Shown here: positions 1 to 8,534 of the stretch, piece by piece
How the letters are laid out: the number at the start of each line of letters is the position of its first letter
Position numbering within the stretch: position 1 is the stretch's first letter
NCBI GenBank assembly: GCA_963640465.1
Contig: CAVHYP010000007.1
Location: 1 to 62,929, forward strand
DNA from: Colivivens sp963640465
Lineage (GTDB): Bacteria > Bacteroidota > Bacteroidia > Bacteroidales > Bacteroidaceae
Reading direction: 5' to 3'
DNA: 62,929 nt
Notes under the pieces: model-generated
What the model saw: the letters and a program-made list of their open reading frames with translations, nothing else
The model's database searches: none
What the model was told of the DNA's origin: nothing
Program-made: the position numbers and the translations under genes

Positions 1-19
1 AAACAAAACAAAAAACATC

Positions 20-217
20 ATGAACGAAGAAACAGATTTCATCATCCGCCCCTACAGCAAGAAAGAACTTGCACTGATGTATTTTCCGGAAAGCAGTCCT
101 CACGTTGCAGTGAATCGTCTTATGCGATGGATAAGACGATGTAAGCCACTGAAGGAAGAACTATTGCAGAAGGGCTATAGAATGCAAGCAAAAGATTTCA
201 CTCCACGCCAGGTATAG
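20..217 (+). CDS. DUF4248 family protein, ended early by an amber codon
   Basis: This is a 65-residue protein of the small DUF4248 family, which is common in Bacteroidetes and often encoded near HU-like DNA-binding proteins. Its function is unknown. The family pattern is clear: an N-terminal IIRPYSKKELALMYFP, a central WIRRCKPL and a C-terminal FTPRQV. From memory, family members continue past this point and end in a short helix close to I-x-x-LGEP. Here a TAG at 215-217 stops translation after FTPRQV. The same frame then reads SIIAYLGDP and reaches TAA at 245-247, so the usual ending is still present behind a single stop. The gene may be a recent nonsense mutant or a slightly shortened but working protein. 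Anything upstream lies outside the window. Confidence 0.75.
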   Translation: MNEETDFIIRPYSKKELALMYFPESSPHVAVNRLMRWIRRCKPLKEELLQKGYRMQAKDFTPRQV

Positions 218-250
218 TCTATAATAGCTTATCTAGGCGACCCCTAAAAA

Positions 251-336
251 TCGCACATAAACGTACATAAACGTACACAATCGTACACAATCGTACACAA
301 TCGTACATAATCGTACATAATCGTACATAAACGTAT
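251..336. repeat. Tandem 10-bp repeat, about 8 copies
   Basis: Eight back-to-back copies of a 10-bp unit close to WCGTACAYAA fill 251-330, and a partial ninth follows. The units differ only at the first base and at one C/T position. The array begins directly behind the DUF4248 gene and its read-through stop. A period near one helical turn puts each CGTAC on the same DNA face. No coding function is seen. Confidence 0.85.
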
Positions 337-377
337 ATCTGCCCCTCCCGCCATGTCGTAACTTTGCACCGTGATTC

Positions 378-485
378 ACAAAGCCCTCTCCGGAAAGGGC
401 GTTAAAGCAAGCGCGGGAATTAGCGCGTTACAAAACAAAGCGAGCTGGCGATCGAGTGCAACCATCTGCGGGTTCGGAGAAAGCT
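378..485 (+). repeat. Dispersed intergenic element, copy A (downstream of nuoN)
   Basis: This segment shares a core with two segments at 11587-11800. The shared parts are a CTCTCCGRRAGVG-like stretch, then GTTAAAGCRAGCG, then (against copy C) TGTAAAACAA-like DNA and TCGAGTGCAA followed by CATC. All three copies point the same way and bracket the nuo operon. The remaining 486-549 has no gene; a weak hairpin (GGACC...GGTC, 530-547) could be the nuo terminator, but no T-run follows it. Confidence 0.6.
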
Positions 486-549
486 GACTCCTGTTTCGTT
501 CTTTGACTTATTGTACAAATGTTATTTGCGGACCAAGTTTCGGTCAACA

Positions 550-1977
550 TCATATTGATGCGTTGACCCACTCCCAGAAGCAGCTGACAACGCCGCAGAA
601 GAGTACGCCGACGATGCAGATGAAGAGGGCAAGACGGGTGTTGAAGTCGCTGCGGAAGGTGGGGAGGGCATGGTCGGAAGTCTTGATGTACATTGCCTTC
701 ACGATGAGCAAGTAGTAGTAGAGGCTCACGACGGTGTTTATCAATGCGATGAACACAACGACATAAGCGCCTACGGAACCTGACTTGAGGGCAGCCATGA
801 ACACGAAGAATTTCGAGAACATTCCTGCAAACGGCGGGATGCCGGCAAGGGAGAACAGCGAGAAGGTCATGAGCAGGGCAAGACGGGGATTGGTGGTGTA
901 GAACCCGTCGTAACTGCTTATCATTGTCGTGCCGCCGTTGTGCTGCTCCACGATGCTGATGATGGTGAAGACTGCCAGATTTGCCACTACATAGACGAGC
1001 ACGTAGAAGGTCAGGGCGGAGAGGCTCATTCCGGTGTTGCCGATGACGGCAAGGATGATGTAGCCTGCCTGGGAGATGGAACTGAATGCCATGAAACGCT
1101 TGAACTCCTTCTGGCGTATTGCCATGATATTGGCAAGGGTGATTGAGGCTACCACTATGATGTAGAGCAGCGGTTCCCACACGTCAACCATCGCACCAAA
1201 CACTTTCATAAGGATGACTGAGAGGGTGAAGGCTGCTGAACCTTTGGAAACTACTGAAAGATAACCTGTGACGGTGGTTGGTGCGCCCTGGTAGGTGTCG
1301 GCTGTCCAGAAATGGAAGGGCACGAGCGACATCTTGAAGCCCAAGCCGCTGAAGAAGAACACAAGTCCGGTGATGGTAAGCGGTGTGACGGTCAGTTTCT
1401 GTGCCACATCATCGAAATAGAGTGTGCCCACAGCGCTGTAGAGCAGGCAAATGCCATAGAGCATCACGCTGCTGGAGAATATTGACGACAGGATGAACTT
1501 GGCTCCTGCCTCGGCTGAATTCTTGCGGTACTTGTCGAATGCCACAAGGCAAGCCATCGGCACCGACGTCATCTCGAGTCCGAGGAAGAACATGAGAAAA
1601 TGTCCGGCTGACACCATCATGTTCATACCGAGGAGTGTGGAGACGAGTATCATGTAGAACTCTCCTTCCTTGAATTCGGTATCGGGGCGCGACAACCATG
1701 TGCGGCTCTGGATGAGCACGATGAGTGTGCCCACTGCCAGGATGGTCTTCATCACTCCCGCAGCAGGATAGATGTGGTACATACCGCCGAAGGCAAACAC
1801 TTCGGACACGGGCATCACATTGATCAGCAGGTGGGCAAGCATGAGCAGGCACACCAGCGGATTGAACCAACGGCGGTTTGACTTGCCGTAGGAACAGAAG
1901 TCGCAGACGAATGTTATGATAAGGATTGCCGTCAGCGTGGCTTCGGGCATCATTTGTAGGAATTGGCTGTAGTTCAT
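550..1977 (-). CDS. nuoN: NADH-quinone oxidoreductase subunit N
   Basis: NuoN is one of three antiporter-like membrane subunits of respiratory complex I. It carries protons across the inner membrane as quinone is reduced. At 475 residues it has the usual family length and is hydrophobic throughout, consistent with about 14 membrane helices. The glutamate of the fifth helix is in GLEMTSVPMACL, and the lysine of the broken-helix region is in the KMSLVPFHFWTADTYQGAP motif. It is the last gene of the nuo operon and starts 15 bp after nuoM. Two other long open frames overlap it but have no family resemblance. Confidence 0.96.
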   Translation of the reverse strand: MNYSQFLQMMPEATLTAILIITFVCDFCSYGKSNRRWFNPLVCLLMLAHLLINVMPVSEVFAFGGMYHIYPAAGVMKTILAVGTLIVLIQSRTWLSRPDTEFKEGEFYMILVSTLLGMNMMVSAGHFLMFFLGLEMTSVPMACLVAFDKYRKNSAEAGAKFILSSIFSSSVMLYGICLLYSAVGTLYFDDVAQKLTVTPLTITGLVFFFSGLGFKMSLVPFHFWTADTYQGAPTTVTGYLSVVSKGSAAFTLSVILMKVFGAMVDVWEPLLYIIVVASITLANIMAIRQKEFKRFMAFSSISQAGYIILAVIGNTGMSLSALTFYVLVYVVANLAVFTIISIVEQHNGGTTMISSYDGFYTTNPRLALLMTFSLFSLAGIPPFAGMFSKFFVFMAALKSGSVGAYVVVFIALINTVVSLYYYLLIVKAMYIKTSDHALPTFRSDFNTRLALFICIVGVLFCGVVSCFWEWVNASI

Positions 1978-1992
1978 TTCAATCTGTATTTT

Positions 1993-3489
1993 TTATACCG
2001 GTGCTACAATGTTGAGTGAAGAAAGAATCGGGCCTACCGCATCGCTGATGACATTGCTTGCCCAGAACGGACAAATGCCGAGGGCTGCAACGCAGAAGAT
2101 GAGGCAACATACGGCGAACTTCTCGTCCCATGTGGCATCGGTGAGTGTATCGAAGTGGCTGTTGGTGACTTTGCCGAAGAGGATGAAGCCTACGGTGCGG
2201 AGGATGTAGACTGCTGTTACCACGATGGAGGTGATGGCAATGACGGTGCAAGTGCGGTGGAACATGTCAGCATTGTCGAACGAACCCTTGAAGATGGTCA
2301 TCTCGGCAATGAACCCAGAGAAGCCAGGCAGACCGAGGTTGGCAAGTCCGGCAATCACGTAGCCCACTGCAAGGAACGGCATGATTTTCATCAGTCCGCC
2401 AAGTTCACGGATGTCGCGGGTGTGGGTACGTCCGTAGATCATTCCGATGAGAGCAAAGAAGAGGGCTGTCATCAGTCCGTGGGAGAGCATCTGCAGAATG
2501 GCACCGGTGCACGACACACGGGTCATCATCAGAAGGGCAAAGAGCACCAGTCCGCAGTGGGACACCGACGAGTAGGCATTGATGAACTTCAGGTCGGTCT
2601 GTACACAAGCGGAGAATGCGCCGTAGACCACAGATATTGTCGTGAGGATAAGGAATATCCAGGCAAGGTCGTGGGCAGCCTCAGGGAGCAGATACATGGC
2701 AATGCGGAAACAGCCGTAGCCTCCGAGCTTCATCAGCACTCCGGCATGGAGCATTGACACTGAAGTCGGGGCGCAACCATGACCGATGGGCGACCATGTG
2801 TGAAACGGAAAGAGGGCGCCGAGCACACCGAAGCCGATGAACACAAGCGGGAAAAGCACGTACTGGGTGTGCACCGGTATGTTGTGCATGGCTGCAATCT
2901 CATGGATGTTCATTGTGGTGGCACCGCTGAAATAGTAGATGCCGATGATGCCCACGATTATCAGGGCTGAACCTCCCATGAGCATCAGTGTAAGTTTCAT
3001 GGCTGCATATTCCTTCTTGCCGGAACCCCAGTAGCCGATGAGCAGATACATCGGGATGAGTGCAACCTCGTAGAACATGAACATGGTGAACATGTCGACG
3101 GAGATGAAGAATCCGAAGACACCGGTGGAAAGCAGGGTGAACCAAAGGAAGAACTCCTTGGTGAGCGGCTTGAGTTTCCATGAAGCAAATGTTCCGGTGA
3201 ACACTATTATGCTGGAGAGAAGAAGCATCACGACTGAGATGCCGTCGACTCCAACTGAATACTTGATGTTGAGCGAAGGAAACCAGTCGGTGCTGTAGGT
3301 GTAGAGCATCAGGTCGGTCACTCCGGCTGCACGCTGGCGCATGAAGTCCACTGTGAGATATGCCGACAGCAGGACGAGCGCTGATGCACCGCCTACCATC
3401 ACTCCACGAATCTGGTTGACATTGCGTGAAGCCCACAAGCCAAGCAACATCAGAACTGGAATTACTACGAATAATGTCAATATACTCAT
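1993..3489 (-). CDS. nuoM: NADH-quinone oxidoreductase subunit M
   Basis: NuoM is the middle antiporter-like proton channel of complex I. The protein has 498 residues with many membrane helices. The functional glutamate lies in FYEVALIPMYLLIGYWG and the lysine helix precedes PFHTWSPIGHGCAPTSVS. The gene starts 19 bp after nuoL, with no promoter between them. The product is expected to sit between NuoL and NuoN in the membrane arm. Confidence 0.96.
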   Translation of the reverse strand: MSILTLFVVIPVLMLLGLWASRNVNQIRGVMVGGASALVLLSAYLTVDFMRQRAAGVTDLMLYTYSTDWFPSLNIKYSVGVDGISVVMLLLSSIIVFTGTFASWKLKPLTKEFFLWFTLLSTGVFGFFISVDMFTMFMFYEVALIPMYLLIGYWGSGKKEYAAMKLTLMLMGGSALIIVGIIGIYYFSGATTMNIHEIAAMHNIPVHTQYVLFPLVFIGFGVLGALFPFHTWSPIGHGCAPTSVSMLHAGVLMKLGGYGCFRIAMYLLPEAAHDLAWIFLILTTISVVYGAFSACVQTDLKFINAYSSVSHCGLVLFALLMMTRVSCTGAILQMLSHGLMTALFFALIGMIYGRTHTRDIRELGGLMKIMPFLAVGYVIAGLANLGLPGFSGFIAEMTIFKGSFDNADMFHRTCTVIAITSIVVTAVYILRTVGFILFGKVTNSHFDTLTDATWDEKFAVCCLIFCVAALGICPFWASNVISDAVGPILSSLNIVAPV

Positions 3490-3508
3490 CTTTCTGTTTC
3501 CTCCATAA

Positions 3509-5515
3509 TTAAATCCACAACAAAATCAATGTCAAAGCCACTGCACCGCAAAGGAACCACACAACGTAACTGCGCACATCGCCGTTCTGCCACGGACGTA
3601 CTGCCTCGCCTGCGATGTTGGCACCACGGGCTATGAAATCGAGTAGTCCATTGATGATGTGCTCGTCAATCCACTGTGCCGTACGCGACACGTAGCGGAA
3701 AAGTATCTTGTGGGTCACGAACTGGTAGACCTCGTCCATGTAGAAGCGGTGGTAAGCCCACTTGTGAAGGTGCGGGAAGGCACTGTACATCTTCTCTGCA
3801 ACCGGCTGTTTCTCTCCTTTATATATATATGTGGCAAGGCAGATGGCTGCGATGGCAATGACAGTGGAAGTGATTGCAATCTGAGAGTCGAAACGGATGC
3901 CGTACTGCAGACCAGATGCAGTGACCAGCGAACCAAAACTCATGTCGGGGTCAATCACTCCGAATCCGGCAAGTGTGGTCCAGATACCAACGCCCAGGGT
4001 CACTGCGCTGAGGAACACGAGCGGGAAGGTCATTGTCCACGGTGCTTCGTGAGGTGTGTGATCGGCATGCAACTGCTTGTTTTCTGTTCCCCAGAAAATG
4101 CCGTAGTAGAGACGGAACATATAGAATGCTGTCATTGCGGCAACGGCTGTCATCCACCAGCCCACGAACGGAGAGTAGGCGAAACAGGCGGAGATTATCT
4201 CGTCCTTAGAACTGAATCCGGAGAAGAACGGAATGCCGGCAATGGCAAGGCAACTGATGAGGAACGTGGCATGTGTAATAGGCATGTACTTTCTCAGACC
4301 GCCCATGGCTGACATCTCATTGGAGTGTACGGCATGTATGATGCAACCAGCACAAAGGAACAGGCATGCCTTGAACATGGCGTGGGTGAACAGATGGAAC
4401 ATGGATGCCATATATCCGAGTGCTCCGTGACTCTCATGACTGAGTTCCATGGATGAGCACACTCCGAGTGACACCATCATGAAGGCTATCTGCGAAATGG
4501 TGGAGAATGCCAGCACGCGCTTGATGTCGCTCTGTACGCATGCCACTGCAGCGGCATAGAACGCAGTGAATGCGCCTACGGCAACTACGATGGAAAGTTG
4601 GCCGGGAGCATAGTCAATCCACAACGGGAACATGCGGGCAATCTGGAATACTCCGGCAACCACCATGGTCGCAGCATGGATGAGGGCAGATACTGGTGTA
4701 GGTCCTTCCATGGCATCAGGCAACCAGATGTGTAGCGGGAACATGGCCGACTTGCCGGCACCGCCGATGAACATCAGGACAAGCGCTGTGGGAAGAATCA
4801 TGCCTCCGGCTGCCACTGCACGCGACACATCGCTGGTGGCAAACGCCTCAACTCCGTTCAAGTAGGTGATGTTGCCTGCGAACGAAAAGCTGTAGCTCTG
4901 GGTGTAGTAGCCGAATATCAGTATTCCGACAAGGAAGAACATGTCGGCAAAACGTGTGACGATGAATGCTTTCTTAGATGCACGGACTGCTGCATGGACA
5001 GTGTAGTAGAAGCCGATGAGCAGGTAAGAACTTACTCCCACCAGTTCCCAGAACATGTACATCTGGAATATGTTGGTGGCAACCACGAGTCCGAGCATTG
5101 AGAAGGTGAAGAGCGAAAGGAAAGCGTAGTAGCGCTGGAAGCCTTTCTCGCCGTGCATGTATCCGAACGAATAGATGTGGACCATGAGCGAGACGGTGGA
5201 TATCACAATGAGCATCATCACCGAAATCGGGTCGAGCAGGATGCCGAGGTCGAAGTGGAGGTTGCCCAGCGGAAGCCATGTGGCATTGTAGGGCACGAAG
5301 GTGGCAAAAGCACCGTCCACACGCTCGGAAGTGAAATACTGGAAAGCTGTGACATAGCTCAGCAGGGTGACAAGTGCGATGGAGCATGTGCCCATCAGTC
5401 CTGCTGCCTTGTGGGACCAGCCTTTCTTGCCTCTGAAATAGTCGGTCAAACCCACAACAAGGAATGAAAGCAGCGGCAGAAGAAGAATCCAGATGGTGTA
5501 GCTGAAATTGTTCAT
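3509..5515 (-). CDS. nuoL: NADH-quinone oxidoreductase subunit L
   Basis: NuoL is the distal antiporter-like subunit of complex I. It has 668 residues, slightly long for the family. It shows the helix-5 motif FWELVGVSSYLLIGFYY and the FPLHIWLPDAMEGPTPVSAL region with its conserved lysine upstream. The C-terminal part should hold the long lateral helix that runs along the membrane arm. The last 100 residues are charged and then close with a membrane helix. It is followed by nuoM after 19 bp. Confidence 0.96.
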   Translation of the reverse strand: MNNFSYTIWILLLPLLSFLVVGLTDYFRGKKGWSHKAAGLMGTCSIALVTLLSYVTAFQYFTSERVDGAFATFVPYNATWLPLGNLHFDLGILLDPISVMMLIVISTVSLMVHIYSFGYMHGEKGFQRYYAFLSLFTFSMLGLVVATNIFQMYMFWELVGVSSYLLIGFYYTVHAAVRASKKAFIVTRFADMFFLVGILIFGYYTQSYSFSFAGNITYLNGVEAFATSDVSRAVAAGGMILPTALVLMFIGGAGKSAMFPLHIWLPDAMEGPTPVSALIHAATMVVAGVFQIARMFPLWIDYAPGQLSIVVAVGAFTAFYAAAVACVQSDIKRVLAFSTISQIAFMMVSLGVCSSMELSHESHGALGYMASMFHLFTHAMFKACLFLCAGCIIHAVHSNEMSAMGGLRKYMPITHATFLISCLAIAGIPFFSGFSSKDEIISACFAYSPFVGWWMTAVAAMTAFYMFRLYYGIFWGTENKQLHADHTPHEAPWTMTFPLVFLSAVTLGVGIWTTLAGFGVIDPDMSFGSLVTASGLQYGIRFDSQIAITSTVIAIAAICLATYIYKGEKQPVAEKMYSAFPHLHKWAYHRFYMDEVYQFVTHKILFRYVSRTAQWIDEHIINGLLDFIARGANIAGEAVRPWQNGDVRSYVVWFLCGAVALTLILLWI

Positions 5516-5547
5516 GTTTCTGTTTTGATTTTAGTTGTGAGTGTTGA

Positions 5548-5859
5548 TCAGTGTTTCATGTTGGTGATGGAATCTGCCGAATCATTGCGGAAGAGTCGGT
5601 AGACATTGATGATGATTGCCACTGCTACTGCAGTTTCAGCACCGCTCACGGCAATGGAAAACAAGGTCATGAACATGCCCTCGTTGCCTAAAGGGAAGAG
5701 CAGACGGTTGACTGCGGCAAACTGGAGGTCGACGGCATTGAGCACGAGTTCCACCGAGATAAGCATGGCTATGAGGTCGCGGCGTGTAGCGAAACCGAAG
5801 AGGCCGATGAAAAACAAAAGTGCAGAAAGCACGAAATAATATTCAATTGGTAGTGACAT
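5548..5859 (-). CDS. nuoK: NADH-quinone oxidoreductase subunit K
   Basis: NuoK is a small membrane subunit of complex I with three helices, in the region that links quinone binding to proton transfer. It has 103 residues, the normal size. The two membrane glutamates are visible in ISVELVLNAVDL and in SGAETAVAVAI. A purine-rich AAGGAG stretch lies a few bases before the ATG, one of the few ribosome-binding sites seen in this window. The spacing to nuoJ is 19 bp. Confidence 0.96.
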   Translation of the reverse strand: MSLPIEYYFVLSALLFFIGLFGFATRRDLIAMLISVELVLNAVDLQFAAVNRLLFPLGNEGMFMTLFSIAVSGAETAVAVAIIINVYRLFRNDSADSITNMKH

Positions 5860-5878
5860 ATCTTTTTCTCCTTCTTTT

Positions 5879-6406
5879 TTATTTTTCCTTCTTTTTATTT
5901 TCGCGGGCTATCATCAAGCCGCCGATTATACAAGCCAACAGGAAAAGCGAGATGAACTCGAATGGCAGCACGTACTGGTACTTGCCTGCGCCCATGAGCG
6001 CCTTGCCTATGGTCTTCATGCTGAGTTCGGTGTCGGGTTTGAGTGCTGCCGAATAGAGGAAACGGTTCTTGAGCAGAATGCCCACGATTGCTATGAATCC
6101 AGCAACTGCTGCCAAACCGCCTGCCACCACTCGCTTGGCGTTGAGTCGTTCGCGCAGACCCAGCAGCGCACGCTTGCTTACCAACTGGATGGCGAAGACA
6201 TAGATCATGGTGATGGCTCCTGCATAGATGCTGAGTTGCACCGCACTGAGGAAGGTGTAGCCAAGCAGGAAATACATTCCCGAGATGGCAAACAAGACGA
6301 AGAGCAATGATGTGACTGCACGCATGATGCGCGTGGTGAGTACACTGAATAGGGCTGCGCAGACGATAATCACTGCAAGAATGCCGAATGTTACGATATT
6401 TGCCAT
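5879..6406 (-). CDS. nuoJ: NADH-quinone oxidoreductase subunit J
   Basis: NuoJ is a five-helix membrane subunit of complex I. The start chosen here gives MANIVTFGILAV and 175 residues. A longer frame could begin at 6454, but that would overlap nuoI by 47 bases and add a charged N-terminus not seen in the family. A GGAGGAG sequence, spaced correctly inside the last codons of nuoI, supports the start at 6406. The motif GAITMIYVFAIQL matches the conserved third helix. A lysine-rich tail ends the protein. Confidence 0.94.
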   Translation of the reverse strand: MANIVTFGILAVIIVCAALFSVLTTRIMRAVTSLLFVLFAISGMYFLLGYTFLSAVQLSIYAGAITMIYVFAIQLVSKRALLGLRERLNAKRVVAGGLAAVAGFIAIVGILLKNRFLYSAALKPDTELSMKTIGKALMGAGKYQYVLPFEFISLFLLACIIGGLMIARENKKKEK

Positions 6407-6407
6407 G

Positions 6408-7121
6408 TTATTTCTCCTCCTTTGTTTGATTGGTTGTTGAGTTTGGGGCAGCACTTGTCTCTGCCGCAGACTTCGAAGACTCGTTCATCTTATCTGTTAC
6501 AGAAGACTTTGAAGACTCGTTCACCTTATCTGTTACAGAAGACCTTGGTGCAACAGACTTCGGAGCATCGCCAGCCTTCGGAACAACAGTCTTGTCTGCA
6601 TTGGCTTTCTCTGTTGCCGCCTTCTCTGCTGCAATGCGTGCATTTTCCTCATACTGTCGAAGGTCTTCTGCCGAAGGTGTAATGTTAAGATGCAGCACAA
6701 GCACGCTGCGGTCGAACACTGCCTGCTCGAATTCGTTGGTAAACTTAATCGCGCCGAAATTGCAGGCATTGACACACAACTGACAGAACATGCATTCGCC
6801 AAGGTCGTACTGATAGTCGAGCAACAGGCGTTTTTTCTTGCCGTCGGCTGTGGTCACCATGGTCGACTTTATCTTGATGGTACCATTGGGACAGGCATTC
6901 TCACACATGGTGCACGCCACGCATTTGTTCTTTCCGTTCTCGTCGTGGGGCATGACCAGCATGGCACGGTGACGCGCGGAAATATGCTGTGTATTGCGGT
7001 TTTCGGGGTATTGCTCGGTCACTTTCGGGGTGACGTACTCCCCAATCGTGACATCCATACCGGTAACCAGGGACTTTATACCCTTAATCACACCGCTGAA
7101 ATATGAATTGTCTTTTGCCAT
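6408..7121 (-). CDS. nuoI: NADH-quinone oxidoreductase subunit I, with a long low-complexity tail
   Basis: NuoI carries two [4Fe-4S] clusters that pass electrons toward NuoB and quinone. The ligands are visible as C67, C70, C73, C77 (CVACTMCENACP) and C110, C113, C116, C120 (CMFCQLCVNACN). The ferredoxin-like core ends near residue 150. The remaining 85-90 residues are low in complexity, first Ala/Glu-rich, then Ser/Thr/Lys-rich, and hold a 12-residue repeat. Such a tail is unusual for NuoI and is probably disordered. The gene ends one base before the nuoJ start and is preceded by the only long gap in the operon (154 bp). Confidence 0.95.
   Translation of the reverse strand: MAKDNSYFSGVIKGIKSLVTGMDVTIGEYVTPKVTEQYPENRNTQHISARHRAMLVMPHDENGKNKCVACTMCENACPNGTIKIKSTMVTTADGKKKRLLLDYQYDLGECMFCQLCVNACNFGAIKFTNEFEQAVFDRSVLVLHLNITPSAEDLRQYEENARIAAEKAATEKANADKTVVPKAGDAPKSVAPRSSVTDKVNESSKSSVTDKMNESSKSAAETSAAPNSTTNQTKEEK
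6469..6540 (-). repeat. 36-bp in-frame tandem duplication inside nuoI
   Basis: Positions 6469-6504 and 6505-6540 are two 36-bp copies that differ at two bases. They encode SVTDKVNESSKS and SVTDKMNESSKS near the C-terminus of NuoI. The repeat keeps the frame and lengthens the tail by 12 residues. Confidence 0.9.
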
Positions 7122-7275
7122 TTCTCCAAGTGATTATCTGTTTCTTGTTTGTCGGAGGTCCATTTTTTTTGCGTTGGTCAACCTCTTATCAGAGGTCAAC
7201 TTATATAAATTCATCTTTAATCTGAGTTCTACTTATAGGAGTTCTACCTATCGGAGCTCAATTTTCAGCCGCAGG
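7122..7275 (-). other. nuoH-nuoI spacer with small repeats and a hairpin
   Basis: This 154-bp spacer is the only sizeable gap in the operon. It contains a short inverted repeat (CCTCT...AGAGG, about 7179-7196) flanked by copies of GGTCAAC. It also holds a direct repeat in which TTCTACTTATAGGAG is followed at once by TTCTACCTATCGGAG. No ORF or clear promoter is seen. It could be an mRNA-processing or stability site. Confidence 0.45.
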
Positions 7276-8478
7276 TCAACCGATTATCAGTTTCTGAGCC
7301 TTCCGTGCTGCAGAGGCTTTCTTTGTGGAACTGCAGATGATGATTACGCACAGGATGGCTATCAGCACTGCCACGGCTATGCCAGTGAACATGTGACCCG
7401 TGATGCCAAGCGAAACACAGACTGTCATCAGCACAAGGTTGAAGAGTGCCACCGGCATGAGGTATTTCCACTCCAACTTGAGGATTTGGTCCACACGCAG
7501 GCGAGGGAAAGTCCACTTCACCCACATAAGCAGCCACACCACAAGGAATGTCTTTCCAAGGAACCAAACAATGCCAGGGATATAGTCCATGGCGCTATCG
7601 ATGGCGTCCACTCCGATGTGGAGAGGCATCCATCCGCCAAGGAACACGGTTGCGGCAATGCCGGAAACAATGAAGAGGTTGAGGAACTCAGCCAGGTAAT
7701 AGTAGCCGAATGCCAGTCCGGAATATTCCACATGATAACCGGCTGTCAACTCCGATTCTGCCTCGGCAAGGTCGAACGGACCGCGGTTTGCCTCGGCATT
7801 GCCTGCAATGAGGAACACCACGAAAGCGATGATGGCTGGCAAATGTCCCTGGAAGAGCAACCAACCGAAGGGTGCGCTCTGGGCACTGATTATCTCGCTT
7901 ATCTGCATGGATCCGGTAAGCACACACGCTGTGATGAGACAAAGTCCGAGGGAAATTTCATAGGAAATCATCTGCACTGCACCACGCATGGCACTGACTA
8001 CGGAATATTTGTTGTTGGAAGCCCAACCGGCAAGGAACACGCCTACCACTCCAATGCTTGAAACTGCTGTGTAGAGGAAAATGCTGCAGTCGAAATCGAG
8101 CACCAGCGCACCGTTATTCCACGGCAGGAAACCGAACGCTCCCATCGAACCCACGATTACGAGCACTGGAGCGATGCAATAAAGCAGTTTGTCTGCCCTG
8201 TCGACCCAGAATATCTCCTTCACCAGCATCTTCAGCACATCACAGAACACCTGCAGCGTACCCCACAGTCCCACTCGCATCGGACCAAGGCGACACTGGA
8301 AGGCTGCACACACCTTGCGTTCCATGAATATCATGATGATGGCAAGACCCGCGTAAGCCAGCATAAGCGCTATTCCTACAAGTACACATTCAATGAGGGT
8401 GGCAAGCCAGCCGGGCAACGAGAGGGTCATCCGCAGCAGCATGTCGAACCAGTTGGTTATTTGTGAAAAGTCAAACAT
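7276..8478 (-). CDS. nuoH: NADH-quinone oxidoreductase subunit H
   Basis: NuoH is the membrane subunit that forms much of the quinone chamber of complex I. The start chosen is the ATG at 8478 (MFDFSQITNW, 400 residues). An in-frame TTG at 8499 is less likely. Family marks include MERKVCAAFQCRLGPMRVG in the first cytoplasmic loop and the acidic FDLAEAESELTAGYHVEYSG loop that touches quinone. The C-terminus is hydrophobic and basic. The gene starts 56 bp after nuoCD ends. Confidence 0.95.
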   Translation of the reverse strand: MFDFSQITNWFDMLLRMTLSLPGWLATLIECVLVGIALMLAYAGLAIIMIFMERKVCAAFQCRLGPMRVGLWGTLQVFCDVLKMLVKEIFWVDRADKLLYCIAPVLVIVGSMGAFGFLPWNNGALVLDFDCSIFLYTAVSSIGVVGVFLAGWASNNKYSVVSAMRGAVQMISYEISLGLCLITACVLTGSMQISEIISAQSAPFGWLLFQGHLPAIIAFVVFLIAGNAEANRGPFDLAEAESELTAGYHVEYSGLAFGYYYLAEFLNLFIVSGIAATVFLGGWMPLHIGVDAIDSAMDYIPGIVWFLGKTFLVVWLLMWVKWTFPRLRVDQILKLEWKYLMPVALFNLVLMTVCVSLGITGHMFTGIAVAVLIAILCVIIICSSTKKASAARKAQKLIIG

Positions 8479-8534
8479 AATCGTCTTATTATATGTCAAA
8501 CATCAGCGTTTCCATTATATATAAACAAGGTGTG

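Noticed and set aside
428..1180. A long minus-strand open frame of 250 codons overlapping nuoN
   Set aside because: It lies in another frame of nuoN, has a Arg/His/Pro-rich composition and no family resemblance. It is a shadow of the real gene.
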